A DNA stretch of 64,000 nt, taken from positions 4,387,693-4,451,692 of the forward strand of contig JANVCC010000064.1 of NCBI GenBank assembly GCA_025345505.1, read 5' to 3'. The DNA comes from Todiramphus chloris collaris (lineage: Eukaryota; Chordata; Aves; Coraciiformes; Alcedinidae). A program made the position numbers and the translations under genes. The notes beneath the pieces are model-generated. The model was given only the letters and a program-made list of their open reading frames with translations. It was not told the origin of the DNA and ran no database searches. Position 1 is the first letter of the stretch. Each line of letters starts with the position of its first letter. This document shows positions 34,994 through 48,911 of this stretch, in pieces.

Positions 34994-37900
34994 ATTATGA
35001 ATTACAGCAGAAAAGTTGACATAACATGTTATAAATGATTGCACTTTGAATTCAGTCAATATTATTTTGCATTACTAAAATATGAGTTTACAATCATTTC
35101 TCACCGGAAAGCTGTTTAATCTAAGTAGTGAACACAATGCTTGTTACCAAGTCTTAGTTTGCACTGGAAATACTTAGTGTTTTTCTTACATGCCCAGCTC
35201 CTGGAGTTATGTGATGACTCTCCAGCCCACACAACTACTATTACCAGAAAAGCCTCAGCCATTTCCACCATTAAGTGCTAAGTTTCAAACGTGCAAAAAC
35301 CTGTCTGATTGGTAAAGTACCACCACATGCCAGGAGGATTTTCAAATAAATATCATGGTCTGCATTGCAAGGGCACTTAATTGGGCATGGATGACCCATA
35401 GGGAGACCTGAAAACCTACAGCAGCATTTCTGACCAGCCCATGGGAGGTCTCACCCTACCAAAGCATCCCTCCCATCTCCAGCAAGGCTGGGCTGTCCTT
35501 CCCATCCGGATGCACCGAGAGGATCCAGCCTGGATAGTTTATAATGCCCTGGCAAGACACAAGGCTAAAGATACCCGGTTGATTTTTGAAGGTAAGTTTT
35601 CAGCTACCTAGGAACTTGCAGAACAAACTCTCTGAACAGGCCAGATGCACTGACGTCAAACGAGAACACACAATGCACAGATGGCAGCTGCTGCGGAAGC
35701 TCAGACCAAGTCAGAGCCTTGGTGTCAGGTTAAAGAGCCTGCCACTTTGCAGCGGGGAGCTGACTGTGGGTAGGTAGGGCTTTTCTGCAGGGCAGAGCTG
35801 GGCAAACAGTCAGGAACTCTAAGGACAGGGTGGCAACCCAAGGATTTAAATGCAGCACAAGCCTTTGGCCTATGTTTCCGAGCTGACTGTAACACAAGTT
35901 TGCCAGAGTTAACACCGATGCCCTCAAAATGAACAGTTTATAACTTGCTCTTGTTTATCTGTGTCTCTATTGCTGCTATTAATATTTAATGTCTCTGGAG
36001 TAAAGGTTCCTCTCCAGCATAACAAGGCAAGCTGCAGTATTAATCAGAGCGGCAGCAGCCTGGAGCTCAGCTCCGCGCCTGCGGGTTCCCGTGACACACT
36101 CCTAACCCGTGGGCTGCCAAAGGCAGAGGGGGACGGGCATCCTGCCAGCTCCTCTGCACTGGAAAGCTGTCCTTCCCGCTGTGGGCAGGAAGGGACAAAG
36201 GGTGCACGGAGGGTGTGCTTCGAATGGAAACCATCAGCTGCTTCCCCTTGTGTCCTGCCAGCTTCTGCGTGCCCAAGGTAACCCCTGAGCCCTGGGTATC
36301 AGGCTCCCAATCGCTTTAATCTTTGCATGGCTGGGAGCAGACAGCCCCCATTCCCAGTCCGGTCCCAAAACAAGCCTGAATCACAGCTGGGACCCAAACC
36401 TGAGGGTCCCCATCTAGACCAGTGTCCTCAACATTAAACCGCCCTCTTGATCCTTAGCAAAGGAGTCTGGGGAGAAAAGAGGAAGAAAGGGGTGACCCCT
36501 GCCCATCCGGAAGCCACAAACCGTTCCTCAAACCTTTATAGAAGCTCCAAGTGGCAGCTTATTGCTTGGATTGTCTCTGCTCTGCTCCCACTAACGAAGC
36601 CCTTCTCCTGCACCCATCCACACATCTGGTGCAGAAAACCCTTAAAGAACAGGAGTCAAAAGCCAGCATTTGATGGCATCTTATTTGCCCGGGCCTTAAG
36701 TATCTTGAGGGTCACTAACTCATTCAGATAACCAGAGCTTTGCACTTTGATTTAACGGAGTGTAAAAGGTATTGCTGAAGAAGAGAGCAAAAAGATCAGG
36801 AGATGGATAAAGGGAGCAAGAAAATGGGATCATTACTTTACACAAACACGCTCTTCTGGACAGCCTGAAATCCCAGTTACGGACTGCAATAAAGCTGGCC
36901 CATCATAAAGGGATTTCTACCTTGCCCTGGCTACCCAACATCCGTGAAGGAAATGAACTAATCCCAGCTCACAGGGAAGCATCCACTGTTCAGAAAAAGC
37001 TGCTGTTGCTGCCACCGCACACGTAGCCAATTCCAGAAAACCCTCACATAAGCAGTCTCGCTCCAGAAGCGACACCAGAGATCGCCCAAGGAGCGAATTA
37101 GTTAATGTTTGTACACAAAAAGGGGGAACGAAATGATAATTACACGGGATTACATCCTCGGGGATGCGGAAGGTCCCCCTTTAGCTCCTCAGGGCACGGC
37201 TCGACGGCCAGGGCTGGCTGCCACGAGCAGCCCAGGTGAGGCAACGCCTGTTCGGTGCATCCCGTGGAATGGGGATTTTTTTCAGTCCAGCCCTTCTTGC
37301 TGGTACTCAGTTGAGTGAAATGCAGTTTGAAAAAAAATTATTTCCTTTCCTTAAAACACATAAAACACCCCACCACCCTCCCCCTTCCAATCTCAGCTGC
37401 CACCTTGGCCCTGAACTTCAGGGCCAATTTCTCCTTTATGTACTGAAAGCTCTCTCTAAATCTTCTCATACTAGAAATGCCGGTCCTCCAAACAATTACT
37501 CTGGCTGCAACATTAGTCATTTGCTACATTTTCCATCAGCATTACTCATTTGATGGCATATCATCTTTGCTATAATGGGATCTGGGCCGTCCCTCTTCTC
37601 TCCTGTCCTCCTTAGAGCTTTTCTACCCACGGCCTCCCAGATTTCATCTCCCGGCCAGGGGGTATCAGACATTGCACTTCTCTCTCCTCCCGACCACCAG
37701 GAAAAAAATCAATCTGTGCGTGGCTCCAGCCAGTGCTGGTCTCCTGGAGATACCAGAAGATTAATAGCATAAACACCAATCTACTTTGTAGCTTCTTGCA
37801 GAAGACCAACAGTGCAAAGAAATTTTTAAGGCTAGAAATCTTTTAATTAACATCACAGGGACAGTGGGAAGTCCCTGTGAATCATTTAATGATTGACAGT

Positions 37901-40036
37901 GAGATCAGAGCCAGGAGGCAAACAGATCAGACTGGAGCTGAGTGTCAGCTTTGAGTCCTCTCCCTGCAAGAAACACGTGGCACCAGAGAAGCCAAGTTGT
38001 GGGTTTCTTACCAAGTGCAAGACGACCATCTGCACTAGAGAAAAACATCTTTACAACTCAGCCTCCTTGCTCCAGGGTGGTCAAGGACTAGAGTTACCCA
38101 AGATGTAGCCCCTGCCTCCCCAAAACCAGAAATTTCTAAGATCTAAGCACGTGGCTTGTCCTGCCCGTGCAACCAACTCGGGAGTTTCCACCAAAACTAA
38201 AACCTACCATTAATAATATGTGACTTGGGATATGGGTCTGTAGCCAGAAACCACCTTCAGTGGTGGACTCATCCTTCTCCTCAGGCACCTCCCAGAGCAA
38301 TACACCACTCTACAGCTTATCCTTCCACTGCTGGAATTCACCAGCTGTATCTGGGGTCACAGGAGCCACTACGTAGGAGATGCCTGCACATAACTGTTGC
38401 CTCAGCTCAGTTTTGCACACAAGCTCCACTATAAGCAACATGTTTAAGCAATTTTATCCAAGTTCCCCCCCCCACCCCTCATTAATTCTTTGATAGAAAA
38501 CGTAAGACTAAAAATGGAGCTTTCCATTTTTTGCTGCACCAGAAAAACCATAAACCAGAGCTCTCTTTCTGCATACATATGTCTGATGTCAAAAAGACAG
38601 AGCAGGTCACTCTTAAAAAAGGCACTTCAAATACCAATACTCCCTGTCATCTCAGTTTCCCATCAGAAAATGACAGTCTCCTACTTCAAAACAAGATCTA
38701 ATGAAACCACATTTATCCCCATCTTGTGGTAATCACGTTAGACAGTTCTACCAATTTAACTTTATTGGTTTCCTAACTGGAAAAAAAACCCCAAGCCAAC
38801 CAGCACATCCAGGCCAGCCCTACGTGTTTTACTACACAGGAACAGCCACCCAGAGGACCCTTTCGAAAACAGCATCCCATGGTCAATAAAGAGGCTCCTG
38901 TTGGGTTCTAGACTTCCTGCTAAGTTCTCGTTTTGTGCAGCTTTTGAACACATCAGATCACGTTTAAGCAAAAAAAACTTGCAGCACATGCTCGGCCGTT
39001 AGAGGCACAACCGCTCCCGTTCTCTGGCTCATCAGTGTACAAGCACTTGCCCATGAGGAGAGCTTGGGTAGGAACATGGATGAGACTGTTGTTGTAAACT
39101 GCTGCCCGGGCACCTAAATGATGTGCTCGCTTTCCCCTGGGGAGAGGGAGAGGCAGGAACGCGTGCATGTCCAGGGCAGAGGCTATTGCACACCAGGGAT
39201 TCGGCTTTGCAGTCGTTTTTCATCTCAAAATGCTGGTTTTCAGCAGAGCATCAGCTGGATGCAATTAACCTTTGCAACATCCTGCTGCTTACTGCAACCA
39301 CAAGCCAATCTCCTTCCCCAGGTCCCCTTGGAGATTTCCCCAGAGAAGCAATAGATGTCTCCCAGAGAGAGAAAAAAGAAAGTTGGCCCTATTCCAGGCA
39401 TCGCCACTTTAGAAAAGAGAAGAGCAGTAGCAGCCAATTTATTTTCTGCCTAGGTGAAAACCTCTGCCAGACTCTGCTGAATTTCCGTGCCTTTCCCCCA
39501 CAGCTGATGTTTGTGCTAGGAGGTGTGTGTGCAGACAGGACACACATTGGTGGGATCCCTAAGTGGACATGAAACAATTTGTTGGTGAGGGAGTAAATGC
39601 TCCTCGGTGTTCTGAGGTCCTGGCTTATCCCTCGAGTACTGAACTACAGAAAACATCTTCTATCCTGGAGGGAAACCAGCAGCTTTCTCATCTCCTAAGA
39701 AAAATTCGTCCACCTTCCTCCACAAACAAGCCTCTAACAAAGTCTATTTTGAAAAGCAATTCAGTGCTGGCAAAAAGACACCCGAGTTTCATGGCATGGA
39801 AGTGTCACTTAGAACCCCAGAGCTGCGAGCTGCACCCAGTGCATGCCCTGCTCTCGTTCAGCCCACGCTGCATCCAGATGCACACAAACCGCTCAGGCAA
39901 TGCCATCCCTGTGCCATACACAACCCACCCCGACAGCTGCAACTCCAGATGCTCAGAGGGTTAGAGGCAGTGGCTGCACAGCTACAGCCACCCTTCCGGA
40001 GTGGTCCCCTCAAGCGCACAGCTGCATCTCCACGGG
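34994..40036. other. Non-coding, upstream GRIK4 intron or 5' region
   Basis: Nothing recognisable is seen apart from short homopolymers (for example a C-run near 38466-38473). No frame is convincing as an exon. Confidence 0.7.
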
Positions 40037-40101
40037 ATGGGATGCCAGCATCTCTGCGGGTTGGGATGCCAGCATCTCTGCGGGTTGGGATGCCAGCATC
40101 C
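40037..40101 (+). repeat. 24-bp tandem repeat, about 2.7 copies
   Basis: The unit TTGGGATGCCAGCATCTCTG plus CGGG repeats at 40037-40060 (first base differs), 40061-40084 and partially at 40085-40101. A more degenerate copy may precede it (GCTGCATCTCCACGGGATGG). Because 24 is a multiple of three, overlapping frames show an 8-residue repeat (MPASLRVG on plus), but this is not a gene. Confidence 0.95.
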
Positions 40102-43100
40102 CCTCTCTCTGCTGACTGGAAGCAGCAGTGCCCCAGAGCTGCTGTGTGCTTGCTGCCCAGGCACGAGCCCCGGCATCCCACCTCTCTCACATCCTCACTG
40201 CCTCTGCAGTCTCCTACCACCCACAGCGAGTGACTCCCAACCCCTCTTCCCCTTGGAGAACGTTATCCTCCCTCCCCTCAAAACCTCTCCAACCGTGCCT
40301 GCAAACAGAGGCTACCAAAATAACCAAAAGCAGGAGGCAGGAAGAGAGAAGCAGGCTGCCATGGCACCCCCGTGCACTGCTGCCTGGGGGCTCGCAGCCC
40401 GGGGAGCCGGGGGGACGAGTGCTGGAGATGGCACGTCCTGTTTTCTGCTGGGTTGCCAACTCACAACACCAGCTCCTATCTCCACAAACATATTAGCCAA
40501 AAACGCAGAAACATAGACGCCTCCTGCTCTTGATAGGGTGTTTGAACACACGCAACACTGCACAGCAGGCAAAAGCTAGCAGTGGAAGTGTATCTAATTA
40601 GCCAGAACATGGATCGGAAAGCTCCAAGTGGCTGTGTTTTCATACCACCAAATTAGACTCATCAGGTTACCCGCTATGGGCAGGATGATTTTTTAAGTGT
40701 TCCTTTGAGGCAGATAAAAGGTAACGGAAATTATTTCAGCAAAGCACTTCAGGCTATGTGGCTAAAAGAACCTTTTGTCTCGTTTGGACCCGAAGCAAGA
40801 CAGAAAGCGGCCTCTGAATCCCCTCTGCCCCAAAGGTCATGGCAGGGGCTGAGCAGACCCCCACTCTGGAGGGCTGGTCCCTGCCCACGAGAAGCTGCCG
40901 TGGGTCTCAGCACCCAGCACCCAGCATGGCTCTGGTGAATGGGAACACGGGACAGTTCCCTTTGAGAGCAGCAAGCGTGTGAACGAGAGATCATCAATGG
41001 GAGTCTCATTAGCCAGGCTGACTAAAAGATGGTCAGACTGGTTTCGAGAAGTTAACCACTTTTGTTTATACTGCTGAGGTCAGCACCAGATCATCTTTCC
41101 ACCTACTTCTTGAACACAACAAGAGAGAAATGTCCTTGGGGATCACCGGGAAATGACAGCAACTCTTTCCTTCTGCTCAGCTCTGCTTTTCATGGAAACC
41201 TACGGTGAGAACTGTGCTGTTAGCAGTGTAGTCTTGTTTCTTCCTCTGGGAAGAAACTTCTTCCACACCAAAACACTGGTGTGTTACTGTAGGACAGAAC
41301 CTACAGTCACAGTCTCCTCCTCTCTGCTATGTAAAAAGCCAAGCAGAAGACAAGCAATGATCAGCATTGCTGCTCCTCCAAGCCCATGAGCTGAGCCCTA
41401 CTGTCAAACTCATCTCCCACTTGGACTGAACTCGCTGGAGCACAGAATGGCCAAACTTCAGAGCAGCAACAATGCAGAACTCAGAAACAATAAAATCAAC
41501 AGGAGGAAGAGGACCAAGAGAGCCAGCCTTGTGCAATAAAGATTCAGAAAGCAATAGACTCTGATGGAGGCCACGTGGTTCACACTATGCTGAAGTTGCT
41601 GGGTCTCATTTCCTTGTCCACATTTTGTCGTAGCAGAAAGACGATGAAAATAGGTAGCTTAATTTGGAGCATTGCACATCTCTATTTTCCTTTACTAAGA
41701 AGGCAGTGGCATCAGTTAGAAGACAAAGCTATTAGGCACAATTTGTTTATTCCAATTAGTGACAAGCATGTGTCAAAACACCAGCTCCCCACGGCCCTGA
41801 TCTCAGAAGAGGTTTTGAAGCAGAGTGATTGATTGAGCTGCCCACAGTCCCCTGCTGACTTCATGCTTTGGACTGGACTGCTCAGGAAACCATCTCAGCT
41901 TTCCAAGGCCCGTTTCCCACAAGAGCAGACCTGCCTCCCTCCTGCTCCCCAGCTGCATGACCATCCTTGGGTTCAGCCAAGCACCAGCCTGTCACATCCT
42001 GCCAGTAACACTCGTGAACACTCTGGAATAAGGCTCCCCTGTGGAACCAGCCCACCTGATGTAGCTGTTAGTTCCTCAGTGCTAAGCAGATATTAAAAAA
42101 AAATAAGAAAAAAAAGCCACCTGAGATGTTTCATCTCACTAAGGGCCCTTTTGATCCCCACAGTAAGAGCTGTGCTGGGTGTGCCCATGCTCGTGAGCCA
42201 CCAGTCCCCCCTCCAGCCTCACCTTGCTGTGTACCTGACACATCCCGAGCTATTTCCTGCAGGTTTTGGCAAGGACCTCCCCTGCTCCTTTTCCATACCC
42301 ATTTCTGAAAGGCTCAGGCACACATCACTGCACAGCCATACAGTGTCACGCTCCTGGCTCCCAGGGCTAATTGGCCCTTACCGTCTCTGGGGCCGCTTCC
42401 TCCTTTAATAGCCAATTAGACCTTATTAGCCACGTTGTCATTTACATCCAAGGCTCCCAGCAGCAGTCTTGGAAGCTACAGATTCGCCTCAGCCCTTCTC
42501 ACAAGGCTGCGTGGCCTTTGACATCACAAGCTGCTCCTTCTGCTTAGCTCAGGGGCCTCTTTGCCCCAGCAGACCTGCTGGCCAGCAGCTCACCAGCATG
42601 CTGATGTGGAGAGTCACCTGCACGGAGCCCAGATGGAAGACCCAAGGAAGGTCTGACCCCTCAGGAAGAGACCAGTCTGTTCAATGTGTCTTCTAATAGG
42701 CCTCAGCAAAACAGCACGTGGACATATTAAGCAGAACGGTGTCTGCTCATAGCCCTCTGCCAAAACCTGTTGACACACTGCAGCATGGATCAATAGGAAG
42801 AGGGATAGATAACAGTGATTGATTCTACACATGTAACGAAGTTGTTGAGTCTCTGATTCAGCCAGCAGTAAGCGTTCATTTTATTGACCCAAAGGGCAAG
42901 GGGATGGAGACGTTTTCTTCTTTCCTTTCAACAAGCATCACTTGCTAAGAAGAGATGGTCTGGTTCCCTCCTCATCGTCACTCCTCTTTACCTTTCCTTC
43001 CTCTGCTGTGCCCAGGCAGACGGCAGCACGCCCCGTTTCCCGCGGCCACCCCAACACCAGCTGCTTCTCTTGCCACAGAAGGTTTCCTTACCACCCGCAG

Positions 43101-46100
43101 CAGATCCCCTCTCTGGACCAGATGGACTTGCTTCCTTGCAGGAGCTGGATGCAAAATCCTTCTTTGGGAAGGTGGACCTATACAAGCGTCAGCTGCTTCC
43201 CCCTGCCCCACTCTGCCAGCTCACAGCCTCTCTGGGTTTCAAACGCACACCTCCCTACTGCCTACAAAAGACTGGTACATGCAGCGAGATGAATTTATCC
43301 TGAGGAAGTTCCAATTAGCCAGCAGACAGGTGATAAGAGCATCCTGAGCACATTATATATAAAGGGGATGACTCCTAGTGTTGCACAAGCTGGTTCCTAA
43401 CGTGTGGCAGAGCCACACGCTTAGGGCAGGAGCTGGTGAGGCCATTACAATTGGAAAATTAAGACAAGGTTCTTCTGACAGCAAGCCCAGAGCATCCTGG
43501 CTAATATTCCAAGGCCTTGCCATCAGTATTTGGGTCAGTAACTATTACTTGGGTCGTTCCTTTGGACTGCAAGAGACAAGACTTTGCACTGTCTCTAGGT
43601 ATCCAGCACCTGGGTGGACACAAGTGGTAGAATGACAAAAAAAAACCCAGAGAAAAGCGAAGCACTCACCTCCCAGCACTGGCTGAGCAAGTTCCTACAT
43701 GTGCCGACCACAAAGTCCTATCTCCTGGGCCTTTGGCATCAGGATGCACGTGAAGCATCCACAAACGGGTGAGAGCAGCTCCCCAGTGCACCATGCATTA
43801 AGGAATGCTTTCACAGACCACGCTGAATGACCTTGCCCCCATACTCTAGGTCTTCTGTGGTGGTCTCCTGTCCAGGTCCTGCCCCAGCTGCCCTCACCCA
43901 GACCACAGCCTGGGGCCGTGCAGCTCCAGGCCAAGCCATCAGAAGCCTACTGGCTTGAAAAACAAGGCCAAAGGAAAGATGTATGAGATACTGAATCAGA
44001 AAAAGATTTGCAGTAAGGAAAGATTCAAAGGCATATCATGGATAAGATTAGGCCAGGATATAAGTCCTCCTAATGGGAGTCTCAGTGAGGTTGTGCCCAC
44101 AGCTCTGTGTGTATACACAGACAGATAAAGCAAGACACCCAAAAATATAAAATCAAAGATGTTTAAATTAGAAGGGATTCAAAGGATACTAATAAAACAC
44201 CGCAAAGAATTATGTATCAGCATCTACATAGAGGTTGAAGGAACATAACAGGCTTTTCCTAGGGAAGTGACAACTAAAGCTGACACATGGAGAGGGTAGG
44301 AGAGATTGGGAGAGCGAGATAGCTCCACATAAAGTGCAAGAGAGAATCACTTAGAGAGGAAGAAGATATTTAAGGATGGCATTAAAAAGAAGAAATGATC
44401 ATGCAGCTACGGAAATGGGAGAAGTGCGTTTTGTTCCATGTAAGAAAAAACAAACCTGGGTTTAAATTAACTCTGCTTCCAGAAAACCAGGGAATAATTT
44501 TAGGCAGCAGTTTCCAGCGCTAGGCTTGTGTATGCAAGTACCTCCTCCAAGAGGCTTTGTGGATCAGTTTACACCAGCCCGTGTGGCCCAGAGAAGATGC
44601 TGCTGCTGCAGCAGCCAACAATGGAGAAGTAGCACGTGCTGCCTGAGCCTCGGTGGCATCCCAGCCATGAGATCCCAAGGGGTGCTGGGTGCTGCTGGCA
44701 CCCAGATGTACCCCAGCAGCACAGTCCCCCAGCAATTCCTGCCACCACGAGGGCACTGCAGGTTTTGTCAGCACACCTCAGCATCTGGCTCCTGTGAGCC
44801 AGCAGCCACTGCCATCCCTGCTCCCTGCTCTGCCACCGTTTATTTCATGGATGGACACCCTGCGCGCACGGCCGCGTATCCCGGGCTTTGCCCCGCTGAT
44901 GCGCTCTCGGGGTGCTCCTCCATTCGCACTCGCTTGCCCTCCGGCATCCTCCCTCGGCTCGGAAGGCAATTTCATGCTCACATAGAGCTGTTTTCCGTCC
45001 TGTGTGCCTGGGCAGACTGGAGGATCCCAAGCAATTACCGTTAGATGCTCAGAGCAGCAATGGCTCAGCACTCCCAGAGCACCAACGCTATCTGCACACA
45101 GCAAACTGTCCCCTTCCTTTCCACTTACTGCACCCAAACCTGCCCCCCCCTCTAATACCTGCTGCTTGGCCCTTTGCAGCTGCACTCAGTGCCACGCATT
45201 CCAAACAGCCCGGCCGGATTTCAGCACCTTTCCCTCTGGATGGACAGTGCGCTAGACCAGGACTTGGGAGATGGAGGTGCTAATTTGAGAGCTCGCTACT
45301 GGCAATTCCTTTCATTGTCTCTGGGCTTCTGCTTCATATCTGGATCGTAAGAACAAATGTTACTGTCAGACCAAAAGTCTGGGCAATAATTCCTACTAAC
45401 AGCCTCCCAGCCTTCAGCTACTCTCAGGTTAGGAAACTTCTGAAACTAATGTTGTTTATATATTTAATAACTCCTAACTGCTTTTCTCTTCGCTGTGCTC
45501 ACTCAGTTTCCCCTTAAATCTGTGCAAACTTTCTGTACTCCCCGTGTCCTTTGAGCTCAACAAATCAATTGCCTGTTGTGCCAAACCAACATCCTCCTAT
45601 TTGTTCCAAACTCAGCTCCTGCCGGCCTCGTTCAGCATCCTCTGGTTCTCCTACCAGGAGAAGCTGATCTTCTCCACCTTCTCCATTCCTCTTGTGGTTT
45701 GCCCCCCTGTAAACTCTCTGGCCCAGACACTGCCTCTGCTATAAATAACATCGCAGAGAGAGGGGCACCGAGGGTGGAAATCCTGGGCATCACCATAAGC
45801 CCCAGCAGGTACAGCTGCCAGTACAGCACCAGTACAGCTGCCCAGGGCTTGCAGGGGGCTGCTCCAGGCACAGGCTCCCTTCTGCACTGCCGCTGAATCC
45901 AGCCCTGCTTGCAATCCGTAGCCCCCGTTAGAAGCTGATGAATTGTTTTCTGCTCTCACGCTTGACTCCATATTGGGTTATCTACGCGGAAATGTAATTT
46001 GTTGGCTGATATCAAAATGCTGCCGCTCACCTGAGGGATTAACACTGTGACAAAATCATTAGAAACCTGATGGAGTACTGGAAGCCATCGGAGTTTGTGG

Positions 46101-48911
46101 AAAATTCATTCTTCAGACTAATAAATGTCTTTTTCCGAAAAACTGCACCAGCAACGTCCCTGGGTCTGGGTTCCCACTAGAGCAGCCAGAAACACGGGCA
46201 CAGGCTGAAGAACCCAGCTTACTCCTAGCGCAGGTAAAGGGGCAAACAACGCCCAAGGCTCAGGAGAAGTGTAGAGGTCAAGCACAGGGCTCCCCTTCAC
46301 ACACCGACTCGGAGCAAATCCCCCCACCTCTCCTAAGCCCTCCGAGGAGGAGGAGGAGGATGAGTCCCACCATCGCAGCTCAGCTCCGCAGCCGCTGGAA
46401 GCCCCCGGACAAGCAGCGCCGGGTGCTGAGCTCTTCTCTGCTGCTCCGCTTCCCTGCCTTGCCCTGGCTCTACCACCCTGTGTCCTCACAAAGACAAACC
46501 ACTTCTCTTGTAACTCCCCGGGAGCCGCTACTCCTGCGTGACGTCCTGAGCCGGCACTGAGTCACCGTCGCTCCTGGGGAAGGGGGAGAGAAGCGACCTT
46601 CCTTTCTCTGATTCACTGCCAAAACCCCCACGTAAGGCGAGCCGGCTGCTCCACGGTGAAGCCTCCTTCCACAGCCCGCTGGAGAGGACTGTTCTCCTGC
46701 CCTGCACCAAGGTGACACGATCAAACCGTGTTTGGTTGGGGTTCGGTTTTTTTCTTCTCCAAACAGTGCTCTAAGCGACGCTGAGATCTGCATTTCAGCT
46801 GGAACTCATTCTTATGGTTGGGATGAACTCCTGCAACACCTCTGCGTGTGGTGAAGAGGCACGCTCTCCTGCTCTACGGATACACACACGTGTGTATTTT
46901 TAGCCTCGATCCCTACATTAGGGAAAAGTCACCCTTTGAAAAGAGCAGTTCCATTGCCAAGAGATATTAGCACAATGAAGAAAATCGCTCCTAATTTTTA
47001 TAAATTATCTCATCATCTGCAACTCATTAGCAGCTGCCGAAAGCTGGGAAATCGCTCTTCACCCTAGAGAGCCTCGCTCCTAGCTGTGCTCAGCTCAAAC
47101 ATCCCTGATGGTCGAGGGCTTCACGAGAAGCCTGCAGCTGGCCCCAGCACAGGTCCCACTGGGTGCCCCACCAGTTGAGAAGCTGTGCCACCCCAGCACC
47201 TCCTCTGTGAGGAATAGTTGTGATGCAGCTTAGCTGGAAACTTTATTAAAATCCAATCTCATCAAGCTGTTGTGACTCTCCATTCTCCTTACCCTTGCTC
47301 CTGGGCGCTCGTGCCTCTATCTGTGCCGCTGTAAATGGGTCTATAAAAGTGAAATGAGCAAGCAGCCAACGGCTAAATGGCACTTAATCGGAAGGAAATG
47401 TATACCCCTGTGTATAGCAAACTGCTATTAAGTTGGGGGGTGGGAGATAGATGAAAATAATAAGCTATAAGTGGACAACCAAATAAATCTCCCGCCGTAC
47501 CGAGCGAGAGAACATCTGGTTAGATGCCACCTCAAATGAGTTGTGAGCAAAATGTTTATTTGCCACCAAGCACCTGGCTGCAGGAGCAGGAAGGGATTGC
47601 AGCTCGGAGAGAAGTGCCGCTCTCGCTGCCCCCCCTGCCTGCCCCCGGAGGCGGTGGCACTGGCACGTCAGCTGCCCACCCTCTCTGGCTGCACCAAAAT
47701 CCCATCTGGAAACATCTGATCTCTGAGGTCAGCAAGCTGGTGGGCCCCAGCCATCAGTGCCCAGGCCGTGACGCTGCCCAGGGCTGGTGGGTCAGCTCCA
47801 GCTCGCTCTCTCTGCTGCAACAACCTGGGCTCGAGCTCGAAAAGCCATCTGCTCTCCAACAGAGCCCCTCGGTCTCCATCCCTACCACAGGCTCTACTGA
47901 GGCAACAGACAATACACTACAGACTCCAAAGCTATAAAGACTGGAAGACCTGAACACCTCTGATCCTTGAGAGCGCCTTAATTTAATCTAGAGCACGTCA
48001 GCATTAGGAGAAAATGCGATTTGGGACTTGGAAGTCCCTGAGGAAAGAGCTCCTCAGAGAGGGGTAGCATTGCAAAAGGGATTATCACCATAATCGCAAA
48101 ATTAGTTGAATAATCCCAGCCTGAAAGAGAGTTTTTGTCATCCGCAGGATGCTCGGCTCTCTCCGGCTTTCATGGAAATACAGTGCAAAGCAGGGTCAGG
48201 TCGACTTTGAGGAACAATGTGGGGAAAGAGGGACCCGATTCAGCCAGCACTGTGCCTTCCAGTGCCATCCAAACCCAGCAGCGTGCTACTGCTTGGCCAA
48301 GAGAAGGCCGGTGTGCCCACCTGCCTCAGCTGGCACAGCACATATGTGTTGACTGTCCCCTCCCAGCATCTCTCTGCTTCAGACCCAGGAGACTTTCCTG
48401 GTTGACAGATTTTATGTCGTAACACGGTTCAGGTCTCCTACAAATAGCAAAGCCAAGAAATCCAGTCCTACTGAATTAAAAGACAACGTGGCGGGGAAAA
48501 TAAAATAAAATAAACCCTCCTCTACTAATCACCTACCCTGTCTTTTTCTGAGGAAGCATTTGTGCAGTCAAATTGCACAGAGTAAACAAATAATTACCGG
48601 CTATTTTCTTCTATAGGTCAGAAAGCAGATTAGCTAGCTGAGACTGAAATCTAAAGCGTGTGTGTATCGTGCCAAGGCTTACAATGAAGGAGAAGAAAAA
48701 AAGCCAGGCAGGAGCAGAACCCTCTACCGCAGCCACAGCTATCAGACCCTTACAGACAGCCCCGCTGTCTCAAAACCCAGGTACACACTGTCTGCTGTGA
48801 GAATCAGAAGGGAAAGAGAGGAGAGGTGCAAGAAAAAGTAATACCTGCATTTCATTTCGGAGCATTTTCCATTTCTGCAACTGAGAGCAAAATTTCCCAC
48901 CCCCCCAATTC
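40102..48911. other. Non-coding, upstream GRIK4 intron or 5' region
   Basis: A GC-rich patch near 44,860-44,960 is CpG-bearing, and an AGG-type run lies at about 46343-46361. A minus-strand donor-like site (GGGAG|GTGAGTGC) near 43668 is not paired with a convincing acceptor. The AT-rich block at 47220-47520 is free of recognised repeats and looks unique. No exon of known type was found. Confidence 0.65.
46343..46361 (+). repeat. AGG microsatellite
   Basis: Six GAGG/AGG units in a row with an ATG break at the end. Confidence 0.85.

Noticed and set aside
43640..43700. Strong donor-like site CTGGGAG|GTGAGTGC on the minus strand near 43668
   Set aside because: No convincing acceptor or coding frame pairs with it; single donor-like motifs are expected by chance in 64 kb.
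46025..46065. CCTCAG|GTGAGC donor preceded by a pyrimidine-rich TTTTGTCACAG, a possible 14-nt microexon on the minus strand
   Set aside because: It is too short to judge without transcript data, and the sequence relates to nothing known.
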